A DNA stretch of 64,000 nucleotides from Elgaria multicarinata webbii (GCF_023053635.1 NC_086183.1:28407501-28471500), one strand, 5' to 3'. Shown: positions 46,901-55,900, counted from the stretch's first letter. The notes: generated by a model from the sequence alone, not told the origin. Program-made: numbers and translations.

Positions 46901-49900
46901 TTGCCCGACGCCTCTGCCTCCCTCTCTTCTCTGTGCAGACCGGAAGCCCTACAAACAGAGTGGGCATCGCTTAATACAATATCCGTCTTAGAAATAGCCG
47001 GATCCCAATATTCTGCCCCGTTCTCGCAGTATTCCGCTGCACTCTAGCGTGACCAAGGGACACCACACAGGATGGGGCTATGGCGATGACATAAGGACAT
47101 CAGAAGAGCCCTGATACTGGATCAGACCCACGGTCCATCTAGTCCAGCAGTCTGTTCGCACAGTGGCCAACCAGCTGTCGACCAGGGATCAACACAGCAG
47201 GGCACGGGTGCAACAGCACCCTCCCACCCATGTTCCCCAGCAACTGGTGCATATAGGCTTACTGCCTAAAAAAGCCTGTTCCTCATGGATGCAAGGAAGC
47301 TATGGGATTAGCCCATAGCTCGATGCCGTTTCTGAGCGTACCCTTGCTTTTGACCCTGTGAAGCGCCTGTTTGCCAGTCTTTCCTATCGGTCCATTTGCA
47401 GGGTGGGGGAAAGAGAGTGAACCACTGCATTTGTGGACACTGTGGTAGGAAGGGCAAAAACCCGCCTACCTCAACGCCAGCACTCAAGACCACACTGAGA
47501 GGAATCTGCAGGATGCAACCCCCAGCCTAACACACACACACACACGTTTCTCCTGATCATTGATGGCATTTTGGCCAATGAAAAACAAAAGCCCTCACTT
47601 ATTCAGTGCACTTCAAGAGTTCACGTGCATTCCCTGCGTGGTCCTCACAACAGCCCTGCACGGGAGACCAGCATTCTCGTCCTTGCATCACAGAGGAGGC
47701 AGAGAGAAGAGAGGTCTGCTCGAGGCGAAATACGCAGCTGCGCTCCAGCAGATCCCCAGACGGCTCCCTCCAGCGCATAAAGAGGGGCTCTGCCCACTGG
47801 GACGACCGTACAGACGGCACTCACCTGGCACTGGTTAACGGCGGGGTTGCAGCTTCCCAAGCTGCTCGGAGTCGCGCTCGGATCACTGGCTGCCCGCCCA
47901 AGTGGCCAGCTTAAAAACCCACTGGGGAAGTTGACAAGCTGTCTCCGCCTTGGAGGAGGAGGAGGAGGAAGAGGACAGCCCACATGAAGGAGGGGAAAGA
48001 GAGAGATGCCTTAAGGAAGAGAAGGACACATGGGCGGGGTGGGAGAGTTAAGAAGTGTTGGATTCTCCCCGCCCCGTACGAGAGAGGATCCTCCTTCCAG
48101 AAGTCTGGGATTCTGGGGCCTAAATCCCATGACTGGAATATATTATGCTGGTTGAGCTTTTATATTGTATTTTATATTATGGTTTTATACTGTTGTTATA
48201 TACTTGAATCGTCTTAATTTTGTAAACCGCCCAGAGAGCTTTGGCTATTGGGCGGTATAGAGATGCAATAAATAAATAAATAAATAAATAAAATAAAACT
48301 AAAAATCTGTGTAGCACTTCAGACAGGGATCGGGGGGGGGCAGAAGAGGCAGAATGTACAAGTTTTTGTACCTTTTTTTGGGTGGTTTTTTTGAGAACAT
48401 GAAGGACCAAACTGAGAAGCCGTTTTGAAAGGAAAGTTGGGTCAGGAAAGCTGGAAGGGAGCCACAGGTATGTGTACATGTGTTGGGGGGAAGCAGGGGG
48501 TGGAATATATGGGGCACAAATTACGTGGTGTAGAGAATGAGGAAGTCAATACTTTTGAGTTAGAAGCTTGCCTTCTGCTCCGCAAACCCCTGCAACTCAC
48601 ATTACGTAGACACGTGCAGATTCCTCCTCTGTGCAATCCATAAGGTCTAGAAACAAGCTCCTTTCATTTTCTTTTAAGAGGAAGCCGAGATTCTAACACT
48701 TCTTCCCATTCTCAGATTCCTCGTACGACATAATCTGCAGAATGAGCACGGTAACGCAGGTCCCTAGATCCTCGGCTGTGGATCTATAGTGGGTTGGATC
48801 CAGATTTAGTTATACCTAGAGTAGACCCACTGAAATCAATGTGATGTGAGTGGGCCATGACTAGCATAAGTTCCATTGATTTCAATGGGCTACCTAGTGT
48901 AGCCTGGATCCAAGGCACCATATTTAATTTTATCTGGTCCTGCAAGAACTCCGCTGGACGGATCTACAACAGAAGAATCCAGCTATTTTCACTAGAAGAA
49001 GGAGCACGAGCGGAGCCTTCCTCACACATGGCCAGGGCTGTTTATGGGACCCTCATGACCATGTTTTCCAGAAGAGCTCAGATGGAACGTGGCCGATTAG
49101 ACCAGCCCTGCACACGATGTGCCAAGTTCACCCCGTGTACAGCTGGACCCCAGAGGCGCCTTGGAAAAGATCAGGAAGTAAACAGGCTGTTGCAAAGTGT
49201 TCGCCTTTGCACAGAGCCCCAGGGGCAGGGAGGGGGGGGAATGTATTTGCTGGCCCGGCTCCGAAGAGCTAACAGCTACCCCAGATTAGTCAGGGCTCGA
49301 TGAATGAACTTGGTGGTTTTTCAAAAAACATGCGGGTCATGCACCAATCCAAGGTGGATCATGCCAGCAGCACCTCCATTTCTTTGTTCACTAAAAAGAG
49401 CTGGGCAGAGAGGGGCAAAGAAAAGGGAAGATGTGGACAGTTGAGCTTAAGGACGGAACACTACCGATAAAAAGACTATTTTTATAAGAAGACGTTCTGC
49501 CTGCCGTTTCTGTTATAGTTCAGAAAAAAGCAGCATGGATGGGATTTCCTTCCCTTCCAATTAGCCAAACATTTCACTCCACAGCTTCATGTAATTTCTG
49601 CCCATGCCTCGTCCCTCCACCGTCCAGATTTTGACAAAAACGCAGTTCTAAGTTCTGCATCCACGCACACGTCGCTCTTCAAAACCGAAACACAGATCGG
49701 CGCTGCGCGTTCAGGGCGCGTGCAAACGTGTCTTTAAATGCCGCTTGTTGCTTCCTCCCCTTCCCACAGAACGAGCCCAGCCCTCCCTCCCTCCCCCTTC
49801 AACCTTCACGCTGCATCAAACAAGACAGGCCTATCAGCGATTCAAACGCTGGGTGAGGCGTCTAACTTGCCCCTTCCGTGCTGCATTAATACGTTTTGAT

Positions 49901-52900
49901 TTGAACCGCTGCATGGCAGTGCACGTCAATATTCCTTGCTGCTTGATATTCTTTTTGAGGACAAAAAAGGCGCAAACCCTCGCCGGGGCTGGGTGGGATC
50001 GTGATGCCGCAGGCTCCGGCCTGGGGCAACCTGTGGATGTTCTTGGACTCCCAACTCCCATCAGCCCCAGCCAACATGGCCAATGGCTAGGGGTGATGGG
50101 ACTTGGAATCCAACATCCAGAAGGTTGCACGTTGCCCACCTCCACCGGAGAGGAATCGCTACGTCTATACACAAAGCAACACGTGTGCTTCTACAGGGGC
50201 TCAACCGCTAACGTTAATGCATGTTTGGACGCACCCTTAGAAGCAAGCAATCGGCTTTTAAATAATGCCATGATGAATCTTCTTTATTGTTACTATTAGC
50301 TAGCAAACACCCGTCGTTATTAAGATGTCCGTGCCTGAGAGAAGAGAGGGCTGGTACAGTGGATTTGAAGAGGGGGTGAATCCATCAATCCAGGGCAATA
50401 TTTTAATTTTGCTCATAGGAATGAAAGGAATTCATCACTGCTGTCCTTGCTCTCTTACCCTATATCAGCTGCATGAGACGCACCACAGAGACATGGCATT
50501 CTGGGCTAGAAGGCATAACCTCTGGCCGGCTTAGGACCCAAACCCATTTTTCTCAGAAAAGTACTGGCTGTCCGAACGGCAAAACCCACCGCGTTTACCC
50601 TCACGCCGGACAATCTCACCGATATCCGTGGGTATTCCAGCATTCCCCACCCGTCCCCAGAGGTGGAGTTTGGTACCAGCGGGGCTGAGTCATTACTTTG
50701 GAAGCTGGAAAAAAACAAGCAGAGCTGGAGGAAACGTAGGAGGCACAACAAGCCCGGCTGGGGCCCAGGAGGCAGGATTAGGGCAGGGGGCACAGACAGC
50801 AAAGGGGCTGCAGGGAGGTCGTCAGGAATGCCAAAACTGGGGTGGGGGGAAAACAGGAGACTGGGAGAGAGGGCAGGAAAGAGCTGCAGAGCTGGGCCAG
50901 TCAACAGCAAGCGAAGAGGGTGGAGTTGGGGGCACTGAGACAATGATCACCTCCCATCCCATCCCACCCCACCCCACCCCCTGCTCAGGCAGAAGTGTGA
51001 AACCTTTGCCCGTTGACCTCCGCAGTGGAAAGAGGAGAGAAAGGACGCTAGTGCAAGAGATGACAGACCTATGGCACGGCAGGGCTTAGCAGCAAAGGCC
51101 AGGCCTCTGTGTCACACCGTATCCACCCACTTTGGCATTAGCGTGGGGGGAAATGCACTGCTTCCTGAACTTCCCGTCAGCTCTCCCGCCCTGGCCAGGT
51201 GTTGAAGCAATGCTGCTGCCGGTTCGGCTTCTGGCAACAGCAAGGACAGGAGGAAAAGCCATTTGGCTTTGCCAGGGGAAATGCCCACTTCAATTAAGAT
51301 TAGCAGGCAAGACGTGACAAGGGGCGAGAGGCTGGCCCTGGGGGCAGGCAGGCAACCGCTCGCCGTGGCGGCCGCGGGTTGCACAAATCTCTCTTTGTGG
51401 CCGCTAGCTGAGATGCCCACTTCCTAACGCTACCCTTGCTATTTATTGTTTTACTCTGTACAGCACCATGTACATTGATGGTGCTATATAAATAAATAAA
51501 TAAATAAATAATACCCTTGACACGGAAACAGAACTAGGCGGTGCGGGATGGAAGCAGGATCAGAGATTTCTCCGGGAGGGAAAGGGCCACGTTTTGCAAC
51601 ACTCAGGCCTCATAAATTAGGAATGTGGCGCCTCAGGCCCTCACGGCAGTTTAGCAAACTCTTCACTGAGAGGCGTAACAGCAGTGAAAAGAACTTAGCA
51701 TTTACATGACACATTACAAGTGTTCAAACCAGTTCGCAGACATGACGTAGATATATGCAGCTTCAAAAACGGTGACAGGTAGGATTTGGACTAAATTGTA
51801 TGAGCTGCTCAGAGGCCAGAAGGTGAGGCAGCATATGAATACACTAAAATGAAAGACTAACCTCAACAATCTTTACGACATGTCTGTAAGGTGGGTGTTC
51901 GTACAGGAAAACAATCCTGCCGTTTCCCTTTTCGTAAGGTCCTCCTCTGAGTGCCTACTCCGAGGGAAGCTCAGAGGACGGCAACAAGGGAAAGGGCCTT
52001 TTCTTTGGTGGCCCCTCAATTGTAGAACAATCTCCCCAATGAGGCCTGCCTGGCGCCAACATTGTTATCTTTTCGGCGCCAGGTCAAAACTTTTCTTTTC
52101 TCCCAGGCAGTTAACAGTGTATGTTGAGTTTTAACTGACTCCAGAACTAGCTTTGGCCTGGCTGAGTGCTTAAAAACTGTTTTAAATGTTAGCTGTTTTG
52201 ATAGTTTAAAATTTTGTATAGTGATTTTTAACGTACAGTCTTTTGATCTTTGTAAACCGCTATGGGGCGGCATATAAATGTAATAAATAATAATACTAAT
52301 AACAGGCATCAGCAGCACTGCAAGGTTCCCCCCGCTTTGTGTCTAGCACTCCAGCAGGTTGCTTCAAGGGCAGGAGTGGGCAGACTTCAGGCGGACAAGA
52401 TCTACTGGTGTTTGCCCCCACCATCCTCCAATGCAAACAAAGTATAGTGGCTTATTGGCCAGACATTCGTTAGAATTAAAGAAACAAGGTACCTCTCAGC
52501 ACACATGCTCAGCCCTGGAATTTGTTCTTAGTACTAGTTCTTTCACCTACAAATCCACTTCTGGTTCTGCCTCCAGAGCATTCTTCATTTCATGGGCCTC
52601 ATTTGTGGTGGCCCTTTCATTTGTTTGGGGGGGGGGGGCGGTGCTTACAGACAAAGTTTGTATCTTGCATTCGCCTTACCTTATTCCCAGAATTTTAAAG
52701 GGAGCCCAGACAACAGTTTCTACTCATAACCCTCCCATGTTTTCCCAACTCCTCCTCCCAACTTTTACTGCAGGAAAAAGAGACGGAATAGCTGCACAAT
52801 GCATTCTAATAGCGAGCGCTAGGATTCCTCCATCTGGAAGGATCTGGGGAGTCAGAAACCCTAACCAAGCTACAGCAAATCACTTAGCGATCTACCTCCT

Positions 52901-55209
52901 GCCCATTCCTGTTCTCGGGTAACTCAACTTGTTATGTAAAGAAGATCTTCCGGGCACTAAGAAATCATAGGAACTGTGGGTTGAAAGGCATGTAATTAGG
53001 GAAACAGAAGACATACCCAGCAATTAGGTACGGGACTTTAAAATAAGAATAAACCTAATTAAAATTGCCATCTTATCAGGGATATCAAGGACTCAGAAAG
53101 GTGACTCATTAAAAAGCAATGAAAAAGAAGGGAGAGAGATAGAATCTCAGGATCAATTGACAGGGGTGGCAACTGCTATTTACTTTCAGGCTTGTTGCCT
53201 TCTGTAGGTACAGCAACAAGGCTCCACTCTCACACCCCAGGCTAGGATATAGATCTTTACTCTTCTTTATTAGTCATGCTTTAAAACGTAAGTAAAGAAA
53301 TTCTGCAAAATCCAAGATCTGAGGAACTGAGAAAGAATATCATCACAGGCAGAAATAATACAGCAAATGAACATTCCCCTCCCAAAAAAGGAAAGGAAAG
53401 GTATTTAAGAGCAGCAAAATGTGATATTTACACCACAATCTTCTGCATGCCTATTCGGAAGGAAATGCTACTAGTTTAAATGGGACTTACTCCCAGGAAA
53501 GTGTGCACAGGTTTGCAGTCTAAAGATTCAAAAGTTATTTTGGGTGGGAAATTCAAAACTGAACTATTCATGCAAACTGACATGCACAGAGCAGCACCCA
53601 GGGGCTTAAATGGCTCAGAACTTGAAATCTTATGTAATAATTCCTGAAATGTTAGCATCAAATTCTAAATACACATCCATCTCTTTGGGTATTCAGGTAT
53701 ACACAGCTGAAATCTGAAAATTTGTGGGAATTATCACATGCAAATTACACACACACAAAATCCCTTCCCAGGAATCCTACAGCCACCATGGGACCAAGAG
53801 CAGAATATTACCAAAACAACACCCGAAGAGTATATGCCAAGAAATCTCTCCACCACCATATATTGACAGCTGTGCCGACCTGCCAGATTTTTTTTTTTTA
53901 CTATTCACAGACAGAAACTCAAATAGACACACCCTATTTGATATAATTTTAATAGGAAAACAAATTAGCTAATTAAACAAATTAGCTGAACAAATTAGCT
54001 AATTAAATATTTTAATCGAAACAGCTAAGATACATCCAAGGGGTCTCACTAATTCAGAAACCAATGACAATTTAGCTTTCAGAAGCACCTTGCGTATCTC
54101 AGAGACCACCACAAAGAATCAGAGCTAACTTCTAAAGTGGGATGGACAGAACGTTAGATCTCCAGATGTTTTGGATTTCAACTCTCAGCATTCCTGACCA
54201 CCGGCCATGCTGGCAGGGGTTTCTCGGAATTGAATTACGAAACATCTATCTTCCACCCACCCCTGTGCCCTCCAGATGCATTGGACTGAACTCCATGCCA
54301 CGCTGGTTGGGAAGATAATGTGATTTACAGTCCAACCAATCGAGAGGGCACCAGGTTGGGGAAGGCTGCTTTGGAGGTACGCCCTCTGAAGAGACCCAGG
54401 TTTAAATCCCCCCACTCAGCCACAGAACTTTCTAAGTGGCTTCAGGCCAAACACTATTCTCTCCGCCTGGTCTACCTTGCAGGGTTGTTGTGATGATAAA
54501 AAACGGAATCGGGATGAGAACCACACACACACCATCTTGAACGCCTTGGAGAAAGGACAGGATATAAATGTAACTAATAGTCAAGCCACCAGTCCCTAAG
54601 ACACCACTGATGATAGCAAACATCCCCCTTGATACTTTCAGTGTGGTCTCTGGCAGCTCTAATAGCTCTTAAAAGACTTGGGGCCATCTTCTCCCCATCC
54701 CACCGAGGGGATAGAGGGCTGGGGGAGGACGACGTCCGTCTCCCCTTCCCCAAAACCATGGTATGGGGGGGGTCTTCAAAGAGTCACCTCCCCCCACCCT
54801 CCACCCCATAGCCTGGTCGAGGGGTGTATGTTAGCCACTTTTTTCTCTGGGGTTTTCTTTATCCCCACACATGAAGCTAACTCCCCCCCTTTAAATCCCC
54901 TCATGGCTTGAGCTCAACCCGCCCCATAATAAAGAACACACGAGATCTACCTCTCCGTAACGTGTGGACGCATATGGCAAGTCCTCCCCCTGTTCCCAAT
55001 GGAAGCGCCCTCTTCCTGGAGGAGGCAGAACAGACGCCGCCTCCACCATCACAGCTTTCGGGGGTGGGTGGGAGTCAACACGTCCGTTAGCTCCTCCCAC
55101 TCGCCTTATACTCACCCAACGGGGCTCCGTCTCCGACACCCGCCAGCCCCCGACTGACCCTCTTCCAATCAAGCTTCCGCCTTCGAACGAACGGTCGGAA
55201 GCGCCACAT
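31384..55209 (-). CDS. LIPE: Hormone-sensitive lipase, complete gene model (9 coding exons plus upstream exon)
   Basis: Hormone-sensitive lipase hydrolyses diacylglycerol, cholesteryl and retinyl esters at lipid droplets and in cytosol. Coding exons, in order on the minus strand: 46743-46231, 44166-44076, 43340-43195, 42836-42651, 41156-40862, 39431-39204, 38690-38523, 33307-32943 and 31944-31384. All junctions are AG/GT and every phase agrees, giving 850 residues from the start at 46743. The human adipocyte form has about 775; the excess is a long C-terminal tail. Visible features are the HSL N-terminal domain (about 1-310), the oxyanion motif HGGG (349-352), the nucleophile Ser423 in GDSAGG, Asp669 in DPMLDD and His699 in LPHGF. 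The regulatory module holds RKSIS (Ser548, Ser550) and RSSQ (Ser625, Ser626). An upstream exon at 55209-55116 joins in frame and would add 38 residues. Identity is firm from remembered mammalian HSL; exact transcript starts are inferred. Confidence 0.96.
32221..32565 (+). mobile_element. CR1 LINE 3' end in LIPE intron 8
   Basis: ACTCTTCAAATACTTGAAAT, GAGGCCTTCAAGAGGCAGCT and TTGGACTCGATGGCCTTGTA end at ATTCTATGATTC. It is antisense to LIPE. Confidence 0.9.
32677..32806. mobile_element. Foldback hAT-type MITE family A, copy 3 (LIPE intron 8)
   Basis: A near-perfect palindrome flanked by the exact 8-bp duplication AGCTAGAT (32669-32676 and 32807-32814). It lies 137 bp downstream of the LIPE exon 8 donor. 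Confidence 0.92.
32943..33307 (-). CDS. LIPE: LIPE coding exon 8 (regulatory module)
   Basis: This 365-nt exon encodes the regulatory region inserted in the catalytic domain. VRKSISEV corresponds to human MRRSVSEA, the PKA/AMPK serine pair, and PLRSSQPA corresponds to PRRSSQGA, the main PKA-activated pair. It ends [19 protein letters not shown] and PPIHIV at a GTGAGC donor. One arginine of the second PKA site is replaced by leucine (TTG codon). Confidence 0.94.
33480..33580. mobile_element. Degenerate foldback MITE
   Basis: GCAGCTCCCATAATTCCCAG and GGGGATTGTGGGAGTTGCAT are opposed arms resembling family A. Confidence 0.4.
33990..34165 (+). mobile_element. CR1-type LINE 3' fragment
   Basis: GTGATGGCCACCAATCTGGA and GGCTACTAGTCCTGATGGTT match the 62.7-kb copy. 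Confidence 0.7.
34231..35192. repeat. Minisatellite, nine units of about 103-112 bp, in LIPE intron 7
   Basis: Each unit contains CTGCCATCTTGGCCCTGTGG, GAAGGACCGAGGGGACAGG, CGGGGCCTGCTCCTGCTGGA and a C-run of variable length. Units begin (at GCCATC) at 34237, 34340, 34447, 34557, 34665, 34773, 34884, 34996 and 35106. Unit-to-unit identity is very high; length changes fall in the C-run, in CACA repeats and in a few bases after ACAGGAGCA. Long open frames on both strands come from the repeat. Confidence 0.95.
35193..35380 (+). mobile_element. CT-rich run then LINE/SINE 3' tail
   Basis: CTCT and CCCT runs lead into TTAGATTGTAAGCCTGAGAG, TAAGCCGCTCCGAGAGCC and ATAAATAAATAAA, the plus-strand form of the tail at 6.5 and 25.2 kb. 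Confidence 0.6.
35380..35735 (+). mobile_element. CR1-type LINE 3' fragment in LIPE intron 7
   Basis: CAAGATGTGGTGATGGCCCC, GGCTACTAGTCCTGATGGCT and CCTTGGTCTGATCCAACATG give the 3' consensus of this subfamily. Confidence 0.8.
35872..36485 (+). mobile_element. L2-clade LINE 3' part in LIPE intron 7
   Basis: CATTGGCTGCCAGTCCAGGT, CGTCGCCAGCTGAAGACC and GAACCGCCCAGAGAGCTTCG precede ATAAATAAAT repeats. It is the same family as the 24.1-kb copy and antisense to LIPE. Confidence 0.87.
36969..37098. mobile_element. Foldback hAT-type MITE family A, copy 4 (LIPE intron 7)
   Basis: A near-perfect palindrome flanked by the exact 8-bp duplication GGATAGAT (36961-36968 and 37099-37106). Confidence 0.92.
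37229..37557. mobile_element. Foldback MITE family B, long copy (LIPE intron 7)
   Basis: It starts TAGGGTGACCCTATGAAAAG and ends in the mirrored GTCCTCCTTTTCATAGGGTC. A second, inner pair of arms carries AACTGTGGTGATGAAGAGGG and its complement. GCTGAGG flanks both ends (7 bp). Confidence 0.85.
37878..37940. repeat. (CT)n microsatellite in LIPE intron 7
   Basis: About 30 uninterrupted CT units. Confidence 0.95.
38523..38690 (-). CDS. LIPE: LIPE coding exon 7
   Basis: This 168-nt exon encodes 56 residues with the conserved core [19 protein letters not shown] followed by a divergent Gly/Pro end. The acceptor (AACCAAG) is weak, but it is the position that restores the frame and aligns with human. 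Donor GTAAGC, phase +1. Confidence 0.88.
39204..39431 (-). CDS. LIPE: LIPE coding exon 6 (catalytic serine)
   Basis: This 228-nt exon carries [11 protein letters not shown]; the serine is residue 423 of the 850-residue form and is the catalytic nucleophile of the family. The following [10 protein letters not shown] and [10 protein letters not shown] strings match human HSL almost residue for residue. Donor GTGAGG, phase +1. Confidence 0.96.
39990..40745 (-). mobile_element. L2-clade LINE 3' part in LIPE intron 5
   Basis: It reads [40 protein letters not shown] and [20 protein letters not shown], ending in a TTTATTTATTTA-type tail on the plus strand. It is in the same orientation as LIPE. Confidence 0.88.
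40862..41156 (-). CDS. LIPE: LIPE coding exon 5 (oxyanion hole)
   Basis: This 295-nt exon opens the alpha/beta-hydrolase catalytic domain. It carries [20 protein letters not shown], whose HGGG forms the oxyanion hole in this family, then [20 protein letters not shown]. It ends in phase +1 at a GTGAGT donor. An L2-clade LINE begins about 116 bp downstream in the intron. Confidence 0.96.
41548..41728 (-). mobile_element. CR1 3' tip, tandemly duplicated with 27 bp of flank
   Basis: CATAGAATC, AGTTGGAAGGGGCCTATA and GTCCAACC blocks occur twice. Each copy is preceded by CTACAAGCCAGGATTAGAA, so the unit was duplicated in place rather than inserted twice. Confidence 0.7.
42651..42836 (-). CDS. LIPE: LIPE coding exon 4
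   Basis: This 186-nt exon encodes 62 residues including [20 protein letters not shown] and ends ELREGQ, matching the human DLREGQ boundary that leads into the catalytic domain. Acceptor TACGCAG, donor GTAAGG, phase 0 at both ends. Confidence 0.95.
43195..43340 (-). CDS. LIPE: LIPE coding exon 3
   Basis: This 146-nt exon encodes [20 protein letters not shown] and continues through the [20 protein letters not shown] region of the N-terminal domain. Acceptor CTGCAG, donor GTGAGT; it starts in phase +1 and ends in phase 0. Confidence 0.95.
43660..43708. repeat. Perfect 20-bp hairpin with 9-base loop in LIPE intron 2
   Basis: GGCATGAGGCAAGCTGCCAC at 43660-43679 is exactly complementary to 43689-43708. 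Confidence 0.85.
44076..44166 (-). CDS. LIPE: LIPE coding exon 2
   Basis: This 91-nt exon reads [19 protein letters not shown] and onward to an YKPHVSGI end, matching the human segment that starts [15 protein letters not shown]. The acceptor is CCTCGCAG and the donor GTGAGTAG; it ends in phase +1. Confidence 0.94.
44495..44695 (-). mobile_element. tRNA-derived SINE in LIPE intron 1
   Basis: On the minus strand the head reads GGGGGTATAGCCCCTGTTTT, then GGTCCCAGGTTCGAGCCCCG (box B). The body complements CAGACCATTGGTCCATCTAA and GACACTGACTGGCAGCAGCT. It resembles a tRNA-Ala-derived SINE. Confidence 0.75.
45133..45452. mobile_element. Foldback MITE family B, intact 320-bp copy (LIPE intron 1)
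   Basis: The ends are TAGGGTGACCATGTGAAAAG and CTTTTCATAGGGTCACCCTA. It is flanked by the exact 8-bp duplication CACTAGAT (45125-45132 and 45453-45460), which places the family with hAT. Confidence 0.93.
45800..45885. mobile_element. Degenerate foldback MITE
   Basis: ATCAGCCTTCCAAAACCTGT and GACGGGAGTTGCACTCCAGC resemble one arm and the centre of family A. Confidence 0.35.
46231..46763 (-). CDS. LIPE: LIPE coding exon 1 (translation starts at 46743)
   Basis: The exon encodes 171 residues of the HSL N-terminal domain, with the hallmark strings [18 protein letters not shown] and [11 protein letters not shown]. It begins after an acceptor (CTCACAG) at 46764, has 20 bases before the ATG, and ends in phase 0 at a GTGAGA donor. 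As in human LIPE, the start codon lies inside this exon, so an upstream exon must supply the 5' UTR or an N-terminal extension. Confidence 0.95.
47085..47315 (-). mobile_element. CR1-type LINE 3' fragment
   Basis: GGATCAGACCCACGGTCCAT, AGTGGCCAACCAGCTGTCGA and CCCATGTTCCCCAGCAACTG give the minus-strand form of the 62.7-kb subfamily. Confidence 0.78.
48140..48300 (+). mobile_element. L2-clade LINE 3' tail
   Basis: AAACCGCCCAGAGAGCTTTG and GCTATTGGGCGGTATAGAGA before AATAAATAAA repeats. Confidence 0.75.
48301..50010. other. LIPE 5' intron, no exon recognised
   Basis: The 8.3-kb intron between exon A and exon 1 holds mostly unique sequence here. 48797-48915 carries the common squamate motif of TTCCATTGATTTCAATGGGC type. 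Confidence 0.4.
50015..50145. mobile_element. Degenerate foldback MITE
   Basis: GGACTCCCAACTCCCATCAG and GGTGATGGGACTTGGAATCC are opposed arms around GCCAACATGGCCAATGGC. Confidence 0.55.
51430..51515 (+). mobile_element. L2-clade LINE 3' tip
   Basis: TTTACTCTGTACAGCACCAT and TGATGGTGCTATATAAATAA match the tail of the 11.8-kb element. Confidence 0.75.
51930..52300 (+). mobile_element. L2-clade LINE 3' fragment
   Basis: TACTCCGAGGGAAGCTCAGA, TTTTCGGCGCCAGGTCAAAA and GTAAACCGCTATGGGGCGGC, then an AATAAATAAT tail. Confidence 0.82.
52301..53925. other. LIPE 5' intron, no exon recognised
   Basis: It contains a G-run at 52627-52637 and a GACTTACTCCCAGGAAAGTG motif near 53485, a common squamate dispersed sequence. 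Confidence 0.4.
53950..54012. repeat. Short tandem repeat of ACAAATTAGCTAATTA type
   Basis: ACAAATTAGCT recurs three times, twice followed by AATTAAA. Confidence 0.7.
54155..54368. mobile_element. Degenerate foldback MITE pair
   Basis: TTTGGATTTCAACTCTCAGC, then CTCCAGATGCATTGGACTGA and AGAGGGCACCAGGTTGGGGA look like diverged arms of family A, perhaps two insertions. Confidence 0.45.
54370..54590 (+). mobile_element. Sauria-type SINE, degenerate
   Basis: GACCCAGGTTTAAATCCCCC (box B region), GTGGCTTCAGGCCAAACACT and TGCAGGGTTGTTGTGATGAT follow the Sauria SINE body. Confidence 0.65.
55116..55209 (-). CDS. LIPE: LIPE upstream coding exon (exon A-like)
   Basis: The open stretch starts with ATG at 55209-55207 (G at -3), encodes 31 codons beginning [18 protein letters not shown], and ends with one base before a strong donor, G/GTGAGT. 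That +1 phase matches the acceptor at 46763, where the first two exon bases complete a glycine codon and lead through PPAASS into the usual start MDSRPLF. The result is a 38-residue, Arg/Lys-rich extension. Mammalian LIPE is known to have a similar alternative exon A that adds about 43 residues in a beta-cell isoform. The in-frame junction is seen directly; use of this ATG is inference. The basic, Trp/Phe-containing start would also suit a mitochondrial presequence. Confidence 0.65.
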
Positions 55210-55275
55210 GACTCTGCCCACCAATGAGCTCGGGGCGGAGCCGGCGAGGTGGCCCGTTGCAACGTCACCCGGCCG

Positions 55276-55289
55276 GTTCCCACGGCAAC
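55276..55289. promoter_or_regulatory. RFX X-box-like palindrome
   Basis: GTTCCCACGGCAAC closely fits the RFX consensus GTTGCCATGGCAAC. RFX sites are common at ciliary and testis gene promoters, which may bear on the unknown head-to-head gene. Confidence 0.5.
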
Positions 55290-55504
55290 CGCGTCCTCGC
55301 TCCCTACTTCCGCCTTTCTCCAGCTCGCCGGCCTTAAAGGGCCCGCCCGCTCTGGAAATCTGTGGGTCGGCGGGGTAAGAATAATTTAAGTCGGAATGAG
55401 CGCGGGTACCTTTCCCGTCTAGACACCGCATAGTATATCAGTGTTGGGTTTTGTTTTTGAATTCTAAGATTAGCTTGGTTTTTAATAGGTGTGCACTTCT
55501 GTGC

Positions 55505-55516
55505 AAGGATTATTAT

Positions 55517-55573
<57 letters not shown>

Positions 55574-55650
55574 TGTATACTGCCCCATAGCCGAGGCTCT
55601 CTGGGTGGTTTACATAGGATAAAAACACTTAAAAACAATATACAAAAATT
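55505..55650 (-). mobile_element. (TTA)n and L2-clade LINE 3' tail
   Basis: TTATTATTA repeats (55508-55573), then CTGCCCCATAGCCGAGGCTC and TCTGGGTGGTTTAC, the complement of the L2 3' end. It lies in the first intron of the small gene. Confidence 0.78.
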
Positions 55651-55900
55651 TACTCGGAAGAAAGACCTGTTGAGTTCAACAGGGCTTACTCCTGAGTAAC
55701 AGGGCAGTCCTAAATGAGAAGAGCCTTGGGCACTTTAAAGACTAACCAATTTATGTTGGCATACGCTTTTGTGGACACTGCCCACTTTATCAAATGCATC
55801 GTATAGATGTCTACTCAGAAGTAAGTTCCATTGAATTCAGTGGGGTTTACTCCCAGGTAAGTGGGTATAGGATTGCAACCTAAATTCCTATACATTTATT
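55651..55900. repeat. Common squamate dispersed sequence
   Basis: GTTGAGTTCAACAGGGCTTA and TTGAATTCAGTGGGGTTTAC, followed by TATAGGATTGCAACCTAAAT, are variants of a motif also seen near 8.15 and 53.5 kb. I cannot assign a family. Confidence 0.45.

Larger units (their letters stand above)
55080..55400. promoter_or_regulatory. CpG-rich, probably bidirectional promoter between LIPE and the small plus-strand gene
   Basis: The stretch is GC-rich with frequent CpG, in contrast to its AT-rich flanks. It holds CCAAT motifs (55221-55225 and within the LIPE exon near 55166), CRE-like ACGTCA near 55262, an RFX-type X-box at 55276-55289 and a GC box (CCCGCCC) near 55341. Minus-strand transcription would give LIPE exon A. 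Plus-strand transcription would give a noncoding first exon ending at a GTAAGA donor (exon end 55374). No TATA box is evident. Start sites are inferred. Confidence 0.65.
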
